Origin: Actinomycetes bacterium
GTDB taxonomy: Bacteria > Actinomycetota > CALGFH01
Assembly: GCA_030146615.1 (NCBI GenBank)
Contig: JASLBL010000068.1
Span: 1-17,701, forward strand
Direction of reading: 5' to 3'
Length of the DNA stretch: 17,701 nt
Shown here: positions 1-6,995 of the stretch, in pieces
How positions within the stretch are numbered: the first letter of the stretch is position 1
How the letters are laid out: each line of letters starts with the position of its first letter
Made by a program: the position numbers and the translations under genes
The notes under the pieces: generated by a model
The model's database searches: none
What the model saw: the letters and a program-made list of their open reading frames with translations, nothing else
What the model was told of the DNA's origin: nothing

Positions 1-933
1 GGGCCTACCCTCCCGGCCGAGCTGGGCCGGGGCCGCGACCCGGCGGCCGAGGCGGCCCTGTTCGCCTCGTCCGAGCTGCCGGCGGCGGTCGGGCGGTCCC
101 GCATCTCGGGGGCAGCCGCCGAGGCCGCCGGGCTGGCCGACTACCAGGCCGAGTCCCTGCCCGACGCGGTGCGGCGCCTCGACGGCCAGACGGTCGACGG
201 CCGCCCGCTGGAGGTGAGCGGCTTCCAGGTCCGGTTCCTGTCCCGCTCCCTGCTCGACCGGGTCCGGCACGGCCTGGCCAACCCGACCCTGGCCTACCTG
301 CTGCTCCTGGCCGCGGCGGCCTGCCTGGCCTTCGAGTGGTTCCAGCCCGGCTTCGGGGTCGCCGGGGCGGCCGGGCTGGCCTGCGCCCTGCTGGCCGTGT
401 TCTCCCTGCTCGTCCTGCCCACCAACTGGCTCGCCCTGGCCCTGCTGCTGGCCGGCCAGGCCCTGTTCACGGTGGACGCCGCCATGGGCGGGCTCGGCCT
501 GGCCACGGCCGCCTCAGCCGGGCTGACGGCCGCCGGGTCCTGGTGGCTGTTCGCCAGCCCGTCGCCCCTGCTGCGGGTCGACGGCCGCCTGGCCGTCCTC
601 GGGGTGCTGTGGTCGCTGGCCTGGTTCGTGGTCATCCTCACGGTGATCCTGCGCTCCCAGCGCCAGGTCCCCATGGGCACCGAGGCCCTGGTCGGCTCCC
701 GCGGGGTGGTGCGCAGCATGCTCAACCCGGGCGGCATCGTGGTCGTCGACGGGGCCATGTGGCGGGCCCGGCTGGCCACCGGCGAGGGCAGCCTCGGCAC
801 CGGCCAGCGGGTCCGGGTCGGGTCCGTGGTCGAGGGCATCCTCCAGGTCGAGCCCGAGGACCCGTCGGCTGTCCGCCCGGCGCGCCGCCGCCGCCGGTCC
901 GCCCAGGTCGCCGAGCCGGCCAGCCGGGACTAG
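1..933 (+). CDS. NfeD-family membrane protein, C-terminal part (5' end outside window)
   Basis: An open frame runs from base 1 to a TAG stop, giving 310 visible residues with no start, so the gene begins upstream. Visible residues 1-95 are soluble and would be the end of a ClpP/SppA-like serine protease domain; its catalytic residues are not in view. A block of hydrophobic segments follows (roughly residues 97-216, about five membrane spans). The soluble tail, about residues 222-290, fits the NfeD OB-fold pattern (GTEALVGSRGVV, then GGIVVVDGAMWRA and GQRVRVGSVVEGILQVEP). In the long NfeD class the protease and OB domains flank a membrane core and the gene pairs with a stomatin/slipin, as here two genes downstream. 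The OB domain is thought to bind the SPFH partner. The membrane-protein gene starts 6 bases after the stop, so cotranscription is likely. The family call is firm; the protease substrate is unknown. Confidence 0.85.
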   Translation, partial: GPTLPAELGRGRDPAAEAALFASSELPAAVGRSRISGAAAEAAGLADYQAESLPDAVRRLDGQTVDGRPLEVSGFQVRFLSRSLLDRVRHGLANPTLAYLLLLAAAACLAFEWFQPGFGVAGAAGLACALLAVFSLLVLPTNWLALALLLAGQALFTVDAAMGGLGLATAASAGLTAAGSWWLFASPSPLLRVDGRLAVLGVLWSLAWFVVILTVILRSQRQVPMGTEALVGSRGVVRSMLNPGGIVVVDGAMWRARLATGEGSLGTGQRVRVGSVVEGILQVEPEDPSAVRPARRRRRSAQVAEPASRD

Positions 934-939
934 CCGGAC

Positions 940-1881
940 GTGAGCCGACGCGAGGGCACCCGGGAGCGTCCAGGCGACGCCGGGCCGGCCGGGGCCGGCG
1001 CCCCCGACCGCCGCCTGGTGGCCCTGCAACTGCTCGCCGGGCTGGCCGTCATCGCCTTCGGCTGGGGGGTGAGCCTGGCCGGCATCGAGCCCTTCCGCGG
1101 CTACTGGTTCGACCTGGTCTGGACCGGCTTCATCCTGGCCGCCGACGCGGTCGTCTGGGGCAGGGCCGGCCACTCCCTGATCCACGGCGGCGGCTGGCGG
1201 CTGGCGGCCATGTTCGCCCTGAGCGCGCCCTTCTGGTGGGCCTTCGAGGTCGCCAACTGGCGGCTCGAGAACTGGCGCTACGTCGGCGCCGACATCTTCT
1301 CCGGCCCGGCCCAGCTGCCCCTCAAGACGCTGTCGTTCCTGTTCGTGCTGCCGGCCCTTGCCGAGTCGCGCGACCTGCTGCGGTCGTTCGTGCGGTTCCC
1401 GCACCCGCCGGCCATCCCGCTCCCGTCCTGGACCGCGACCGCCCTGGTGGCGCTCGGCCTGGCGTGTGTGCCCCTGCTGTACCTGTTCCCCGACCAGACC
1501 TTCCCGCTGGTCTGGCTGGCCCCCCTGGCCGCCCTGGACGGGATCGCCGAGCTGCGCGGCCGGCCGAGCATCATCGGGCTGGTCCGCCAGGGCCGGGCCG
1601 GGCCGGTGCTGCTGCTGGCCGTGGCCGGTCTCGGCACCGGGATCCTGTGGGAGCTGTGGAACTGGGGCGCCCTGCCCTACTGGGCCTACCGCATCCCGTA
1701 CGTCGGCTTCCTGCCGGTGTTCGAGATGCCGATCCTCGGCTACCTCGGCTACCTGCCGTTCATCCTGGCTGCGGACGCGTTCTGGCGGCTGTTCACCGGG
1801 GGGCAGGGCGGCCTCACCGAGGGGCCGGTCACCGATCTCGGCCGGGAGGGGCCCCGCCGGCCGCGGAGTGTGACAAACTAA
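940..1881 (+). CDS. Polytopic membrane protein of unknown function, between nfeD and slipin genes
   Basis: A 313-residue protein with a GTG start 6 bases after the nfeD stop. No strong Shine-Dalgarno is visible, so translation may be coupled. The N-terminal ~25 residues are polar and rich in Gly, Ala and Arg. The rest is mostly hydrophobic, with about seven to eight spans. Aromatic charged motifs stand out: FWWAFEVANWRLENW near residues 97-111, ILWELWNWGALPYWAY in the second half, and FEMPILGYLGYLPF near the C-terminus, followed by a polar Arg/Gly-rich tail. Trp/Glu-rich intramembrane motifs of this kind recall lycopene-cyclase-domain membrane proteins, but I cannot make that assignment. Third-position GC matches its neighbours, so it looks native. 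Its place between nfeD and the slipin gene suggests a role in the same membrane assembly, which is inference only. Confidence 0.85.
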   Translation: MSRREGTRERPGDAGPAGAGAPDRRLVALQLLAGLAVIAFGWGVSLAGIEPFRGYWFDLVWTGFILAADAVVWGRAGHSLIHGGGWRLAAMFALSAPFWWAFEVANWRLENWRYVGADIFSGPAQLPLKTLSFLFVLPALAESRDLLRSFVRFPHPPAIPLPSWTATALVALGLACVPLLYLFPDQTFPLVWLAPLAALDGIAELRGRPSIIGLVRQGRAGPVLLLAVAGLGTGILWELWNWGALPYWAYRIPYVGFLPVFEMPILGYLGYLPFILAADAFWRLFTGGQGGLTEGPVTDLGREGPRRPRSVTN

Positions 1882-1926
1882 CCACAGCACTCCGGAACCG
1901 GACGACCTGGACGGGAGGGACAGCCC

Positions 1927-2817
1927 ATGAGCACCGGGGTCGTCGCCCTGATCGTGGTCGCGGTGATCGCCCTGATCGTCTGGGGCGTCGTCTCGATGGT
2001 CTCGGTCCTCCAGGAGTACGAGCGCGGGGTGGTGTTCCGGCTCGGCCGCGTCCAGCGCAAGCCCAAGGGGCCGGGCCTGATCATCCTGCTGCCGTTCGGC
2101 ATCGACCGGATGCGCAAGGTCACCATCCAGACGGTGGCCATGAACGTCCCGCCCCAGGACGTGATCACCAAGGACAACGTCACCATGCGGGTCGACGCGG
2201 TGGTCTACGCCAAGGTGGTGGATCCGGTCCCGGCGGTCGTCAAGGTGCAGAACTACCTGTTCGCGGTCAGCCAGGCCGCCCAGACCAACCTGCGGGCCAG
2301 CCTGGGCAAGTACGACCTGGACACGCTGCTCAGCGAGCGTGAGTCGATCAACCGGGAGCTGCACGGCATCATCGCCCGGGTCACCCACGACTGGGGCGTC
2401 GATGTCCTCAGCGTGGAGATCAAGGACGTCGACCTGCCCGACGACCTGCGCCGGGCCATGGCCCGCGAGGCCGAGGCCGATCGCGAGGCCAGAGCCCTGA
2501 TGATCTCGGCCGACGCCGAGCGGCGGGCGTCGCGGCTGCTGTCCGACGCGGCCGCCGTCCTCAGCCAGAACCCCCAGGCCATGCAGATCCGCTTCCTTCA
2601 GACGGTGACCGCGGTGGCCACCGAGCAGAACTCGACCCTGGTCATGCCGATTCCGATCGAGTTGCTGAGCTTGATCGGGCGTTCCAGCGGTGGCGACCCC
2701 GGCAACGGGCGCCCGGTCGGGCCCCCGCCGCCGGCGGTGCCGCCGCCGTCCTCCCAGAGCCCCCAGAGGCCCGAGGACGAGCGCCCGCCCGAGCGGGGCA
2801 ACGGCCGGCCCGGCTAG
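1927..2817 (+). CDS. Slipin / stomatin-like SPFH-domain membrane protein
   Basis: A 296-residue protein with an ATG start preceded by a strong ribosome binding site (GGGAGGGA, 1913-1920). Residues 4-26 form an N-terminal membrane anchor. An SPFH/prohibitin domain follows, with the slipin signatures YERGVVFRLGRV, GPGLIILLPFGID, VTMRVDAVVYAKVVDP and LDTLLSERESINRELH. An Ala/Glu/Arg-rich coiled coil comes next (AREAEADREARALMISADAE). The last ~44 residues form a Pro/Gly-rich tail, not part of the conserved fold. Slipins form ring or scaffold oligomers at the membrane and are classically encoded with NfeD1-type proteases that cut the partner or its clients. The upstream nfeD gene fits this pairing, although another gene lies between them. 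The stop codon lies inside a terminator stem, so this is probably the last gene of the operon. Confidence 0.93.
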   Translation: MSTGVVALIVVAVIALIVWGVVSMVSVLQEYERGVVFRLGRVQRKPKGPGLIILLPFGIDRMRKVTIQTVAMNVPPQDVITKDNVTMRVDAVVYAKVVDPVPAVVKVQNYLFAVSQAAQTNLRASLGKYDLDTLLSERESINRELHGIIARVTHDWGVDVLSVEIKDVDLPDDLRRAMAREAEADREARALMISADAERRASRLLSDAAAVLSQNPQAMQIRFLQTVTAVATEQNSTLVMPIPIELLSLIGRSSGGDPGNGRPVGPPPPAVPPPSSQSPQRPEDERPPERGNGRPG

Positions 2818-2826
2818 TTGCCCTTT
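2796..2826 (+). terminator. Rho-independent-like terminator at the end of the slipin gene
   Basis: GGGCAAC (2796-2802) pairs perfectly with GTTGCCC (2817-2823). Inside it GCCG (2804-2807) pairs with CGGC (2811-2814), leaving a GCC loop; G2803 and T2815 can wobble and one A is bulged. A short T run (2824-2826) follows at once. The left arm is within the slipin coding sequence and the right arm starts on the last base of its stop codon. Confidence 0.6.
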
Positions 2827-2888
2827 ACGCCAGGTTGAAGCTGGTCATGCGATACCTGAGCCGCAACGAAAGCGTTACTGCCTGGTGA

Positions 2889-2918
2889 TTGAGGCCGCAC
2901 GTACCCTAGGGTTACGCT
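2889..2918 (+). promoter_or_regulatory. Candidate sigma-A-type promoter for whiB
   Basis: TTGAGG (2889-2894) and TACGCT (2913-2918) are separated by 18 bases and match the -35/-10 pattern TTGnnn/TAnnnT. Transcription would begin near 2925, leaving a short leader that contains the ribosome binding site GAGGAAGGA (2934-2942) before the whiB ATG at 2952. An overlapping TAGGGT (2907-2912) is an alternative -10 without a matching -35. Confidence 0.45.
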
Positions 2919-2951
2919 GCGATCCGGCAGGGCGAGGAAGGAACAATCGGC

Positions 2952-3251
2952 ATGGCCACCTCATCGGGCCCCGCGGCCGGCGGCGGCCTGTCATCCAGGG
3001 ATCTCCAGATCGGCTGGCAGTACCGTGCCGCCTGCAAGGGCGCGGTGTCCAACCTGTTCTTCGCCCCCAACCACCTGGAGCGCAAGGAGGAGCGGCTGGC
3101 CCGCGAGGCCGCCGCCAAGGCGATCTGCCGCACCTGCCCGGTGCTGACCGAGTGCCGCGAGTACGCCCTCCTGGTCCGCGAGCCCCACGGCATCTGGGGC
3201 GGCCTCAACGAGTACGAGCGCCGGCAGCTCCTGGCCCGCCGCGCCGGCTGA
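2952..3251 (+). CDS. whiB: WhiB-family iron-sulfur transcriptional regulator
   Basis: A 99-residue protein with an ATG start behind GAGGAAGGA. It has the four cluster-binding cysteines of the family: C28, then C59, C62 and C68 in CRTCPVLTEC. The turn motif GIWGG (residues 80-84) and a basic C-terminal helix (ERRQLLARR) follow, the part that contacts DNA or sigma-A. WhiB proteins are restricted to Actinobacteria and their phages. They hold a 4Fe-4S cluster that senses O2, NO or redox state and bind region 4 of the primary sigma factor. No AT-hook is visible, so it is not WhiB7-like. I cannot assign a WhiB1-WhiB4 class from sequence alone, although the DUF4177 gene next door recalls the whiB4/wblA neighbourhood. 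It has its own promoter after the slipin terminator. Confidence 0.95.
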   Translation: MATSSGPAAGGGLSSRDLQIGWQYRAACKGAVSNLFFAPNHLERKEERLAREAAAKAICRTCPVLTECREYALLVREPHGIWGGLNEYERRQLLARRAG

Positions 3252-3274
3252 CCGGTAGCCTCCGGCCGGTAGCC
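3252..3274 (+). repeat. Tandem CCGGTAGCC repeat between whiB and the DUF4177 gene
   Basis: CCGGTAGCC occurs at 3252-3260 and again at 3266-3274, 14 bases apart. The first copy overlaps TAGCCT (3256-3261), which fits a TAnnnT -10 element and could give the small downstream gene its own start site about 30 bases before its ATG. No -35 is apparent. Confidence 0.3.
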
Positions 3275-3298
3275 GACCGCTCGAGCGATGGGAGTGCC

Positions 3299-3454
3299 AT
3301 GACCGCCTGGGAGTACGCGACCGTCCCGCTGCTGCCCCACAACACCAAGCAGATCCTCGACAACTGGGGCGACGACGGCTGGGAGCTGGTCGCCGTCCAC
3401 TCGGCCGAGGTCGGCGGCACGATCGCCTTCTTCAAGCGTCCCAAGGGCGCCTAG
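3299..3454 (+). CDS. Small DUF4177-type protein
   Basis: A 51-residue protein. The ATG at 3299 is chosen over any longer frame because GGGAG (3290-3294) precedes it at a suitable distance and because the protein then begins with the family's typical pattern, MTAWEYATVPL. The motifs are WEYATVPL, a short Lys/Gln helix (NTKQILDNWGDDGWELV) and a C-terminal strand ending in FFKRPKG. This is the DUF4177 layout (WEY...LN..G..GWELV...F.RP). The function is unknown. In mycobacteria and streptomycetes a similar tiny gene lies next to ridA and near a whiB gene, as I recall, and both are close by here. It lies 47 bases after whiB in the same direction. Confidence 0.85.
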   Translation: MTAWEYATVPLLPHNTKQILDNWGDDGWELVAVHSAEVGGTIAFFKRPKGA

Positions 3455-3472
3455 CGCGCCCTGTGGACGCAG

Positions 3473-3492
3473 CGGCCGCGATGTCGCGGTCG
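3473..3492 (+). terminator. Stem-loop between the DUF4177 gene and dinG
   Basis: CGGCCGCG (3473-3480) and CGCGGTCG (3485-3492) form an eight-pair stem with one G-T wobble around an ATGT loop. No T run follows. It may act as a weak terminator or simply separate the operon from the dinG promoter just after it. Confidence 0.35.
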
Positions 3493-3497
3493 CCCGT

Positions 3498-3510
3498 TAG
3501 GTTCGCGCCA
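3498..3510 (+). promoter_or_regulatory. Candidate leaderless promoter of dinG
   Basis: TAGGTT (3498-3503) fits the TAnnnT -10 element and lies exactly six bases before the dinG ATG, so transcription would begin on the start codon itself. No Shine-Dalgarno is present in this gap, which agrees with a leaderless mRNA. A -35 is not evident. Confidence 0.4.
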
Positions 3511-5468
3511 TGGACCTCCAGGCCGCCTTCGACGCGCTGCCCGGGCTGACCGAGCGGTCGGCCCAACGGCGTATGGCCGCCGCCGTCGCCGAGGCCCTCG
3601 AGGACCAGGTCCCGCTGCTGGTCCACGCCCCCACCGGGGTCGGGAAGTCGCTCGGGTACCTGGTGCCGATCGTCGCCGCCGGCCGGCGGGCGATCGTGGC
3701 CACCGCCACCAAGGCCCTCCAGTCCCAGCTCGTCGAGCGCGACCTGCCCCGCCTGGCCGTCGCCTTCGGCACCACCTCGGCCCTGGCCATGGGGCGGGGC
3801 AACTACGCCTGCTGGGCCCGCATGGAGGCGCTGGTCGGGGCGACCCAGCTGGCCGCGACGGCGACCGAGGAGGCGGCCCTCGAGGTGGCTGCGTGGGCCG
3901 CCGACTCGGCGACCGGGAGCCGCCTGGACGCCCCGCCCGGGGTCCGCGACGACGTCTGGGACCTGATCTCGACCAGCGGCGAGGACTGCCCGGGGCAGAA
4001 GGGCTGCGCCTTCCACCAGCGCTGCTTCGCCGAACGGGCCCGGGAGCAGGCCCGCGACGTCGACGTGGTCGTGACCAACCACCACCTGCTCCTGCTCGAG
4101 CTGGAGCTGCGGGCGATCTCCGACGCCCCGGGGGTGATGCTGCCCGAGGCCGACGTGATCGTGGTCGACGAGGCCCACCGGCTGGCCGACCACGCCGCCG
4201 ACCTCTACGGGGTCACCGTGACCGCGGCCCGGATGGGCCGGGCCGGAGCGGCCGCCGACGCCGCCGCCAAGGTCGCCGGGATGCGCACCGACTGGTCGCG
4301 CCGCCTCCGCGGCCGCTTCCAGGAGCTGGCCGCCGACCTCTACCCCGGCCCCGTCCTCCCCGGCGGCCGGGCCCACGCCACCCTGGTCGCTGCCCTCACC
4401 CCCCTGGCCGGCGACCTCCAGACCATGCTGGCCACCCTCTCCACCCTCAAGGACCGCGGCGACCCCGACGACGAGGCCACCGCCCTCCTCGCCGCCCGCC
4501 GCCGTCTCCGCGCCCTTGCCCGCGACCTGGAGCGGCTGGTCACGACGCCCACCCGGCCCGGCGGCAATGGGGGCGGGCCCGCGCCACCCGGCGAGGACGG
4601 GTCGCCACCATCCCGCCCGCCCGACCCGGCGGCCGACCTGGCCGTCTGGGTCGAGGAGGGGCGGGGCGGGGCCAGGGTGGTCCGGTCGGCCCTGGTCGAG
4701 CCGGGGCCGGTGCTGGACGGGGTGCTGTGGAGCCGGGTGCCGGCGACGGTGGCCTGCTCGGCCACCCTGGCCGTCGCCGGCAGCCTCGCCGTGGCCGCCA
4801 GGACCCTCGGGGTGGCCGGCCCGGCCACGGTGGTGGCCGCCTCGCCGTTCGACTTCCGCCGCAACGCCCTGCTGTACGTCCCCAGGGCCGTGCCCCAGCC
4901 GTCCTCGGACGGCTTCCAGGCCGCCGCCGAGCGAGAGCTGGTGTCGCTGGTCGGCGCCTCGCGGGGCCGGGCCCTTGTGCTCTGCACCTCCTGGCGGGCG
5001 GTCGAGTCATTCGCCGCCGCCCTCGCCCACCTGCCCTACGAGCTGCTGGTCCAGGGCGACGACGTCCCGGCCCGCCTGGCCGCCCGCTTCCGGGACGAGG
5101 TGGCCAGCGTGCTCGTGGCCACCCGGACCTTCTTCGAGGGCTTCGACGTGCCCGGCGAGAGCCTGTCGCTGCTGGTGCTGGACCGGCTGCCCTTCCCCCG
5201 GCCCGACGACCCCCTGCTGGCCGAGCGCGGGCGGCGGGTCGAGGCCGCCGGGGCCTCCCGGTTCTCCGAGGTCTGGCTGCCGGCCGCCGCCGTCTCCCTC
5301 CAGCAGGCGCTCGGCCGCCTGGTCCGCTCCGAGACCGACCGTGGCGTGATGGCCGTGCTCGACCGGCGCCTGGCCGACGCCGGCTACCGGGCCGGGCTGC
5401 TGGCCAGCCTGCCACCGGCCCGGCTCACCCGGGCCATGGACGACGTGCGGGCGTTCTTCGCCGTATAG
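3510..5468 (+). CDS. dinG: DinG/YoaA-type Fe-S ATP-dependent DNA helicase
   Basis: A 652-residue superfamily 2 helicase of the XPD/DinG group. Walker A is APTGVGKS (40-47) and motif II is DEAH (220-223). The cysteines C101 (in NYAC), C160, C166 and C172 are spaced as the 4Fe-4S cluster ligands of XPD-like helicases. The second RecA-like domain ends with TRTFFEGFDVPG and motif VI QALGRLVR (599-606). Length matches E. coli YoaA and mycobacterial DinG (about 640-720). No N-terminal exonuclease domain is present, unlike the Bacillus type. It unwinds 5'-3' and is linked to repair of replication blocks and R-loops. A Gly/Pro-rich insertion near residues 350-375 may be a linker. No ribosome binding site is seen, and the start sits six bases after a -10-like element. 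ridA begins 45 bases downstream and may be cotranscribed. Confidence 0.95.
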   Translation: MDLQAAFDALPGLTERSAQRRMAAAVAEALEDQVPLLVHAPTGVGKSLGYLVPIVAAGRRAIVATATKALQSQLVERDLPRLAVAFGTTSALAMGRGNYACWARMEALVGATQLAATATEEAALEVAAWAADSATGSRLDAPPGVRDDVWDLISTSGEDCPGQKGCAFHQRCFAERAREQARDVDVVVTNHHLLLLELELRAISDAPGVMLPEADVIVVDEAHRLADHAADLYGVTVTAARMGRAGAAADAAAKVAGMRTDWSRRLRGRFQELAADLYPGPVLPGGRAHATLVAALTPLAGDLQTMLATLSTLKDRGDPDDEATALLAARRRLRALARDLERLVTTPTRPGGNGGGPAPPGEDGSPPSRPPDPAADLAVWVEEGRGGARVVRSALVEPGPVLDGVLWSRVPATVACSATLAVAGSLAVAARTLGVAGPATVVAASPFDFRRNALLYVPRAVPQPSSDGFQAAAERELVSLVGASRGRALVLCTSWRAVESFAAALAHLPYELLVQGDDVPARLAARFRDEVASVLVATRTFFEGFDVPGESLSLLVLDRLPFPRPDDPLLAERGRRVEAAGASRFSEVWLPAAAVSLQQALGRLVRSETDRGVMAVLDRRLADAGYRAGLLASLPPARLTRAMDDVRAFFAV

Positions 5469-5513
5469 GCTTGGCCGGCCCGCCGACCCGAACCCGCCGT
5501 CAAGGAGGCCAGC

Positions 5514-5975
5514 ATGCCGACCCCCGAGGAGCGCCTCCAGGAGCTCGGCGTCACCCTCCCCTCGCCGGCCGTCCCGGTGGCCGCCTACCTCCCGTGTGTC
5601 CGGACCGGCAACCTGGTCTACGTCTCCGGCCAGGTCCCGGCGGTCGAGGGCAAGCCGACCCACGTCGGCCACCTCGGCGCCGACGTCGACCTGGAGGCGG
5701 GCCGGGCCGCCGCCCGCACCTGCGCCATCAACGTGCTCGCGGCCCTCAAGGCCGAGCTGGGCGAGCTCTCGCAGGTCCGCCGGGTCGTCAAGGTGACCGG
5801 GTTCGTCGCCTCCACCCCCGAGTTCACCGACCACCCCAAGGTCGTCAACGCCGCCAGCGAGCTGTTCGGCGAGGCCTTCGGCGACGCCGGCCGCCACGCC
5901 CGCGCGGCCATCGGCGTCGCCGCCCTCCCCCTCGGCGTCCCGGTCGAGGTCGACGCCATCGTCGAGGTCGCCTAG
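5514..5975 (+). CDS. ridA: RidA/YjgF/UK114-family enamine/imine deaminase
   Basis: A 153-residue protein with an ATG behind a near-perfect ribosome binding site (AAGGAGG, 5502-5508). The fold motifs are VRTGNLVYVSGQVP (substrate pocket strand), the helix AARTCAINVLAALKAELG, VVKVTGFVAS, and HARAAIGVAALPLGVPVEVDAI, whose Arg corresponds to the catalytic Arg105 of canonical RidA. Proteins of this group hydrolyse reactive enamines and imines from PLP enzymes and protect against 2-aminoacrylate damage. At ~150 residues it belongs to the longer YjgF_like_1 type common in actinobacteria rather than the 128-residue E. coli type, so the preferred substrate may differ. It lies downstream of dinG and is convergent with the CGNR gene. 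Confidence 0.93.
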   Translation: MPTPEERLQELGVTLPSPAVPVAAYLPCVRTGNLVYVSGQVPAVEGKPTHVGHLGADVDLEAGRAAARTCAINVLAALKAELGELSQVRRVVKVTGFVASTPEFTDHPKVVNAASELFGEAFGDAGRHARAAIGVAALPLGVPVEVDAIVEVA

Positions 5976-5988
5976 GGAACGGCCCTAG
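5972..5988. terminator. Hairpin containing both stop codons of ridA and the CGNR gene
   Basis: CTAGGG (5972-5977) and CCCTAG (5983-5988) are perfect inverted repeats around a five-base loop. The TAG of ridA is in the left arm and the TAG of the convergent CGNR gene is in the right arm. It could stop transcription from both sides, but no T run follows in either direction. Confidence 0.4.
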
Positions 5989-6572
5989 CCAGCGGTGCCG
6001 TCCCGCGCCTCCGACCCGGTCCGGCGGCGGCTGCGGTAGGTGCGGGTCTTGATGCGGTTGCCGCAGGTCTGCATCGAGCACCAGCGGCCGGAGCGGTTCT
6101 TGGACCGGTCGTAGAAGGCCCACTGGCAGGACTCGGCCGAGCAGGCCTTGAGCCGCTCCCAGGTGCCCTGGGCATTGGCCTGGGCGACCCCGGCCAGGAT
6201 GACGGCGAGGGCGCCGCGGCAGCCGGCCGAGCCCGGCCCGAGCACGGGATGGCCCTCGGCGTCGAAGCCGACCTGGAGGGGGAGCGCCGCCGCGGCCCGG
6301 TTGACGACCTCGAGGGCGGCCGGGTCGAGGGGCTCGCCGTGGTTGGCCCGCAGCATCGCCCGCAGCGCCTCGCGTAGCTCGACGGCCAGGGCCAGGTCGG
6401 CCGGCCCGACCGGCTCGGTGGGGCCGAGCAGCCCCTGGCCGGTCAGGAACTGCCGGAGCGCCTCGGGGCTGTCCAGCTGGTCGTCGTTGTCCTCGAGGTC
6501 GATGGTGTTGACCAGCGCCTGCACGGCCACGAGCTCTCTCGGGACGGCCGCCTCGCCTGCCGTCGTCTCCAT
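5985..6572 (-). CDS. CGNR zinc-finger / ABATE-domain putative transcriptional regulator
   Basis: A 195-residue protein. The ATG at 6572 is preferred over the in-frame ATG at 6578 because GAGGAGG lies six bases before the former and directly abuts the latter. The N-terminal ~140 residues form the helical ABATE-type domain (LVNTIDLED, LREALRAMLRANHG, ALAVILAGVAQA). The C-terminus carries a zinc-binding knuckle with C144, C149, C165 and C170 and the diagnostic CGNR (170-173), followed by a strongly basic tail (RIKTRTYRSRRR). Such proteins are widespread, poorly studied and thought to be DNA-binding regulators of stress responses. It is divergent from a small basic protein, and the shared upstream region has repeated motifs that could be its operators, so self-regulation is a reasonable inference. 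Confidence 0.92.
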   Translation of the reverse strand: METTAGEAAVPRELVAVQALVNTIDLEDNDDQLDSPEALRQFLTGQGLLGPTEPVGPADLALAVELREALRAMLRANHGEPLDPAALEVVNRAAAALPLQVGFDAEGHPVLGPGSAGCRGALAVILAGVAQANAQGTWERLKACSAESCQWAFYDRSKNRSGRWCSMQTCGNRIKTRTYRSRRRTGSEARDGTAG

Positions 6573-6601
6573 CTCCATCCTCCTCGTCGAGCACCGGATC
6601 G

Positions 6602-6668
6602 AACACCGGTGATCACATTTTAGCGGTTGCAACCAAGGGAACACCAATGTAGACTGTTCACTGGTGTT
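6602..6668. promoter_or_regulatory. Divergent promoter region with three AACACCRRTG motifs and a palindrome
   Basis: AACACCGGTG (6602-6611), AACACCAATG (6640-6649) and, on the opposite strand, AACACCAGTG (6668-6659) share the pattern AACACCRRTG. The last two face each other across nine bases. GGTTGCAACC (6625-6634) is a perfect palindrome. The rightward promoter is TTGCAA (6627-6632), 17 bases, then TAGACT (6650-6655). The leftward one has -10 TAAAAT (6622-6617) and a weaker -35 TTGGTG (6647-6642) with 19-base spacing. The motifs therefore cover both predicted start sites and the -35/spacer regions. This is also the most AT-rich stretch seen in the window. The CGNR protein is the obvious candidate to bind here, but that is inference. 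Confidence 0.55.
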
Positions 6669-6687
6669 AAGAGACGAGGAGGACCGT

Positions 6688-6954
6688 ATGAGCTGGGAGG
6701 ACATGAACCAGGAGCTCAGCTACCAGCGCATCGCCGACCTGCACGCCGACGCCGAGCGCTACCGGCAGGTACGCGCATCCAAGCGGAGGCGCCAGTCGCG
6801 CGGCCGCCGTTGGCGCCTCGGACGGCTGCTGTGGCCGCGGGGCGTGGCCAGCCGGGCCAACGACGTGCTGGGGCAGATCTTCAGCCCGCCGTGGCCGTCG
6901 AGCCGCGACACCATGGGCCCGACCCGGCTGTACCACCCCAGCCTGGGCCGCTGA
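6688..6954 (+). CDS. Small Arg-rich protein of unknown function, divergent from the CGNR regulator
   Basis: An 88-residue protein. The ATG at 6688 is chosen because GAGGAGG (6676-6682) sits five bases upstream; an in-frame GTG at 6664 overlaps the predicted start site and is unlikely. The N-terminal part is an acidic helix (SWEDMNQELSYQRIADLHAD), followed by a highly basic segment of Arg and Lys (residues ~28-50) with Trp and Leu (RRWRLGRLLWPRG) that could form an amphipathic, membrane- or nucleic-acid-binding helix. The C-terminus is polar. Small proteins with a start like this and a basic centre are common in actinobacteria, but I know no function. Promoter, start codon and codon bias support a real gene. 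Confidence 0.75.
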   Translation: MSWEDMNQELSYQRIADLHADAERYRQVRASKRRRQSRGRRWRLGRLLWPRGVASRANDVLGQIFSPPWPSSRDTMGPTRLYHPSLGR

Positions 6955-6995
6955 ACACCCCTGGCACGGGCGGGTCACGGCGTGCGACGCTAGGC

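Noticed and set aside
336..2388. Long open frames on both strands across nfeD, the membrane protein and the slipin gene (for example 336-2342 + and 514-2388 -)
   Set aside because: Arg/Gly/Pro-rich translations without domains, typical shadow frames of very GC-rich DNA, and they cross the boundaries of well-supported genes.
3893..6052. A 719-codon frame antiparallel in composition to dinG and ridA, and similar long frames at 7120-9183 and 9200-11740
   Set aside because: Low-complexity products that overlap strongly supported genes. Only the short 9004-9183 end of the 7120 frame has a coding signal of its own.
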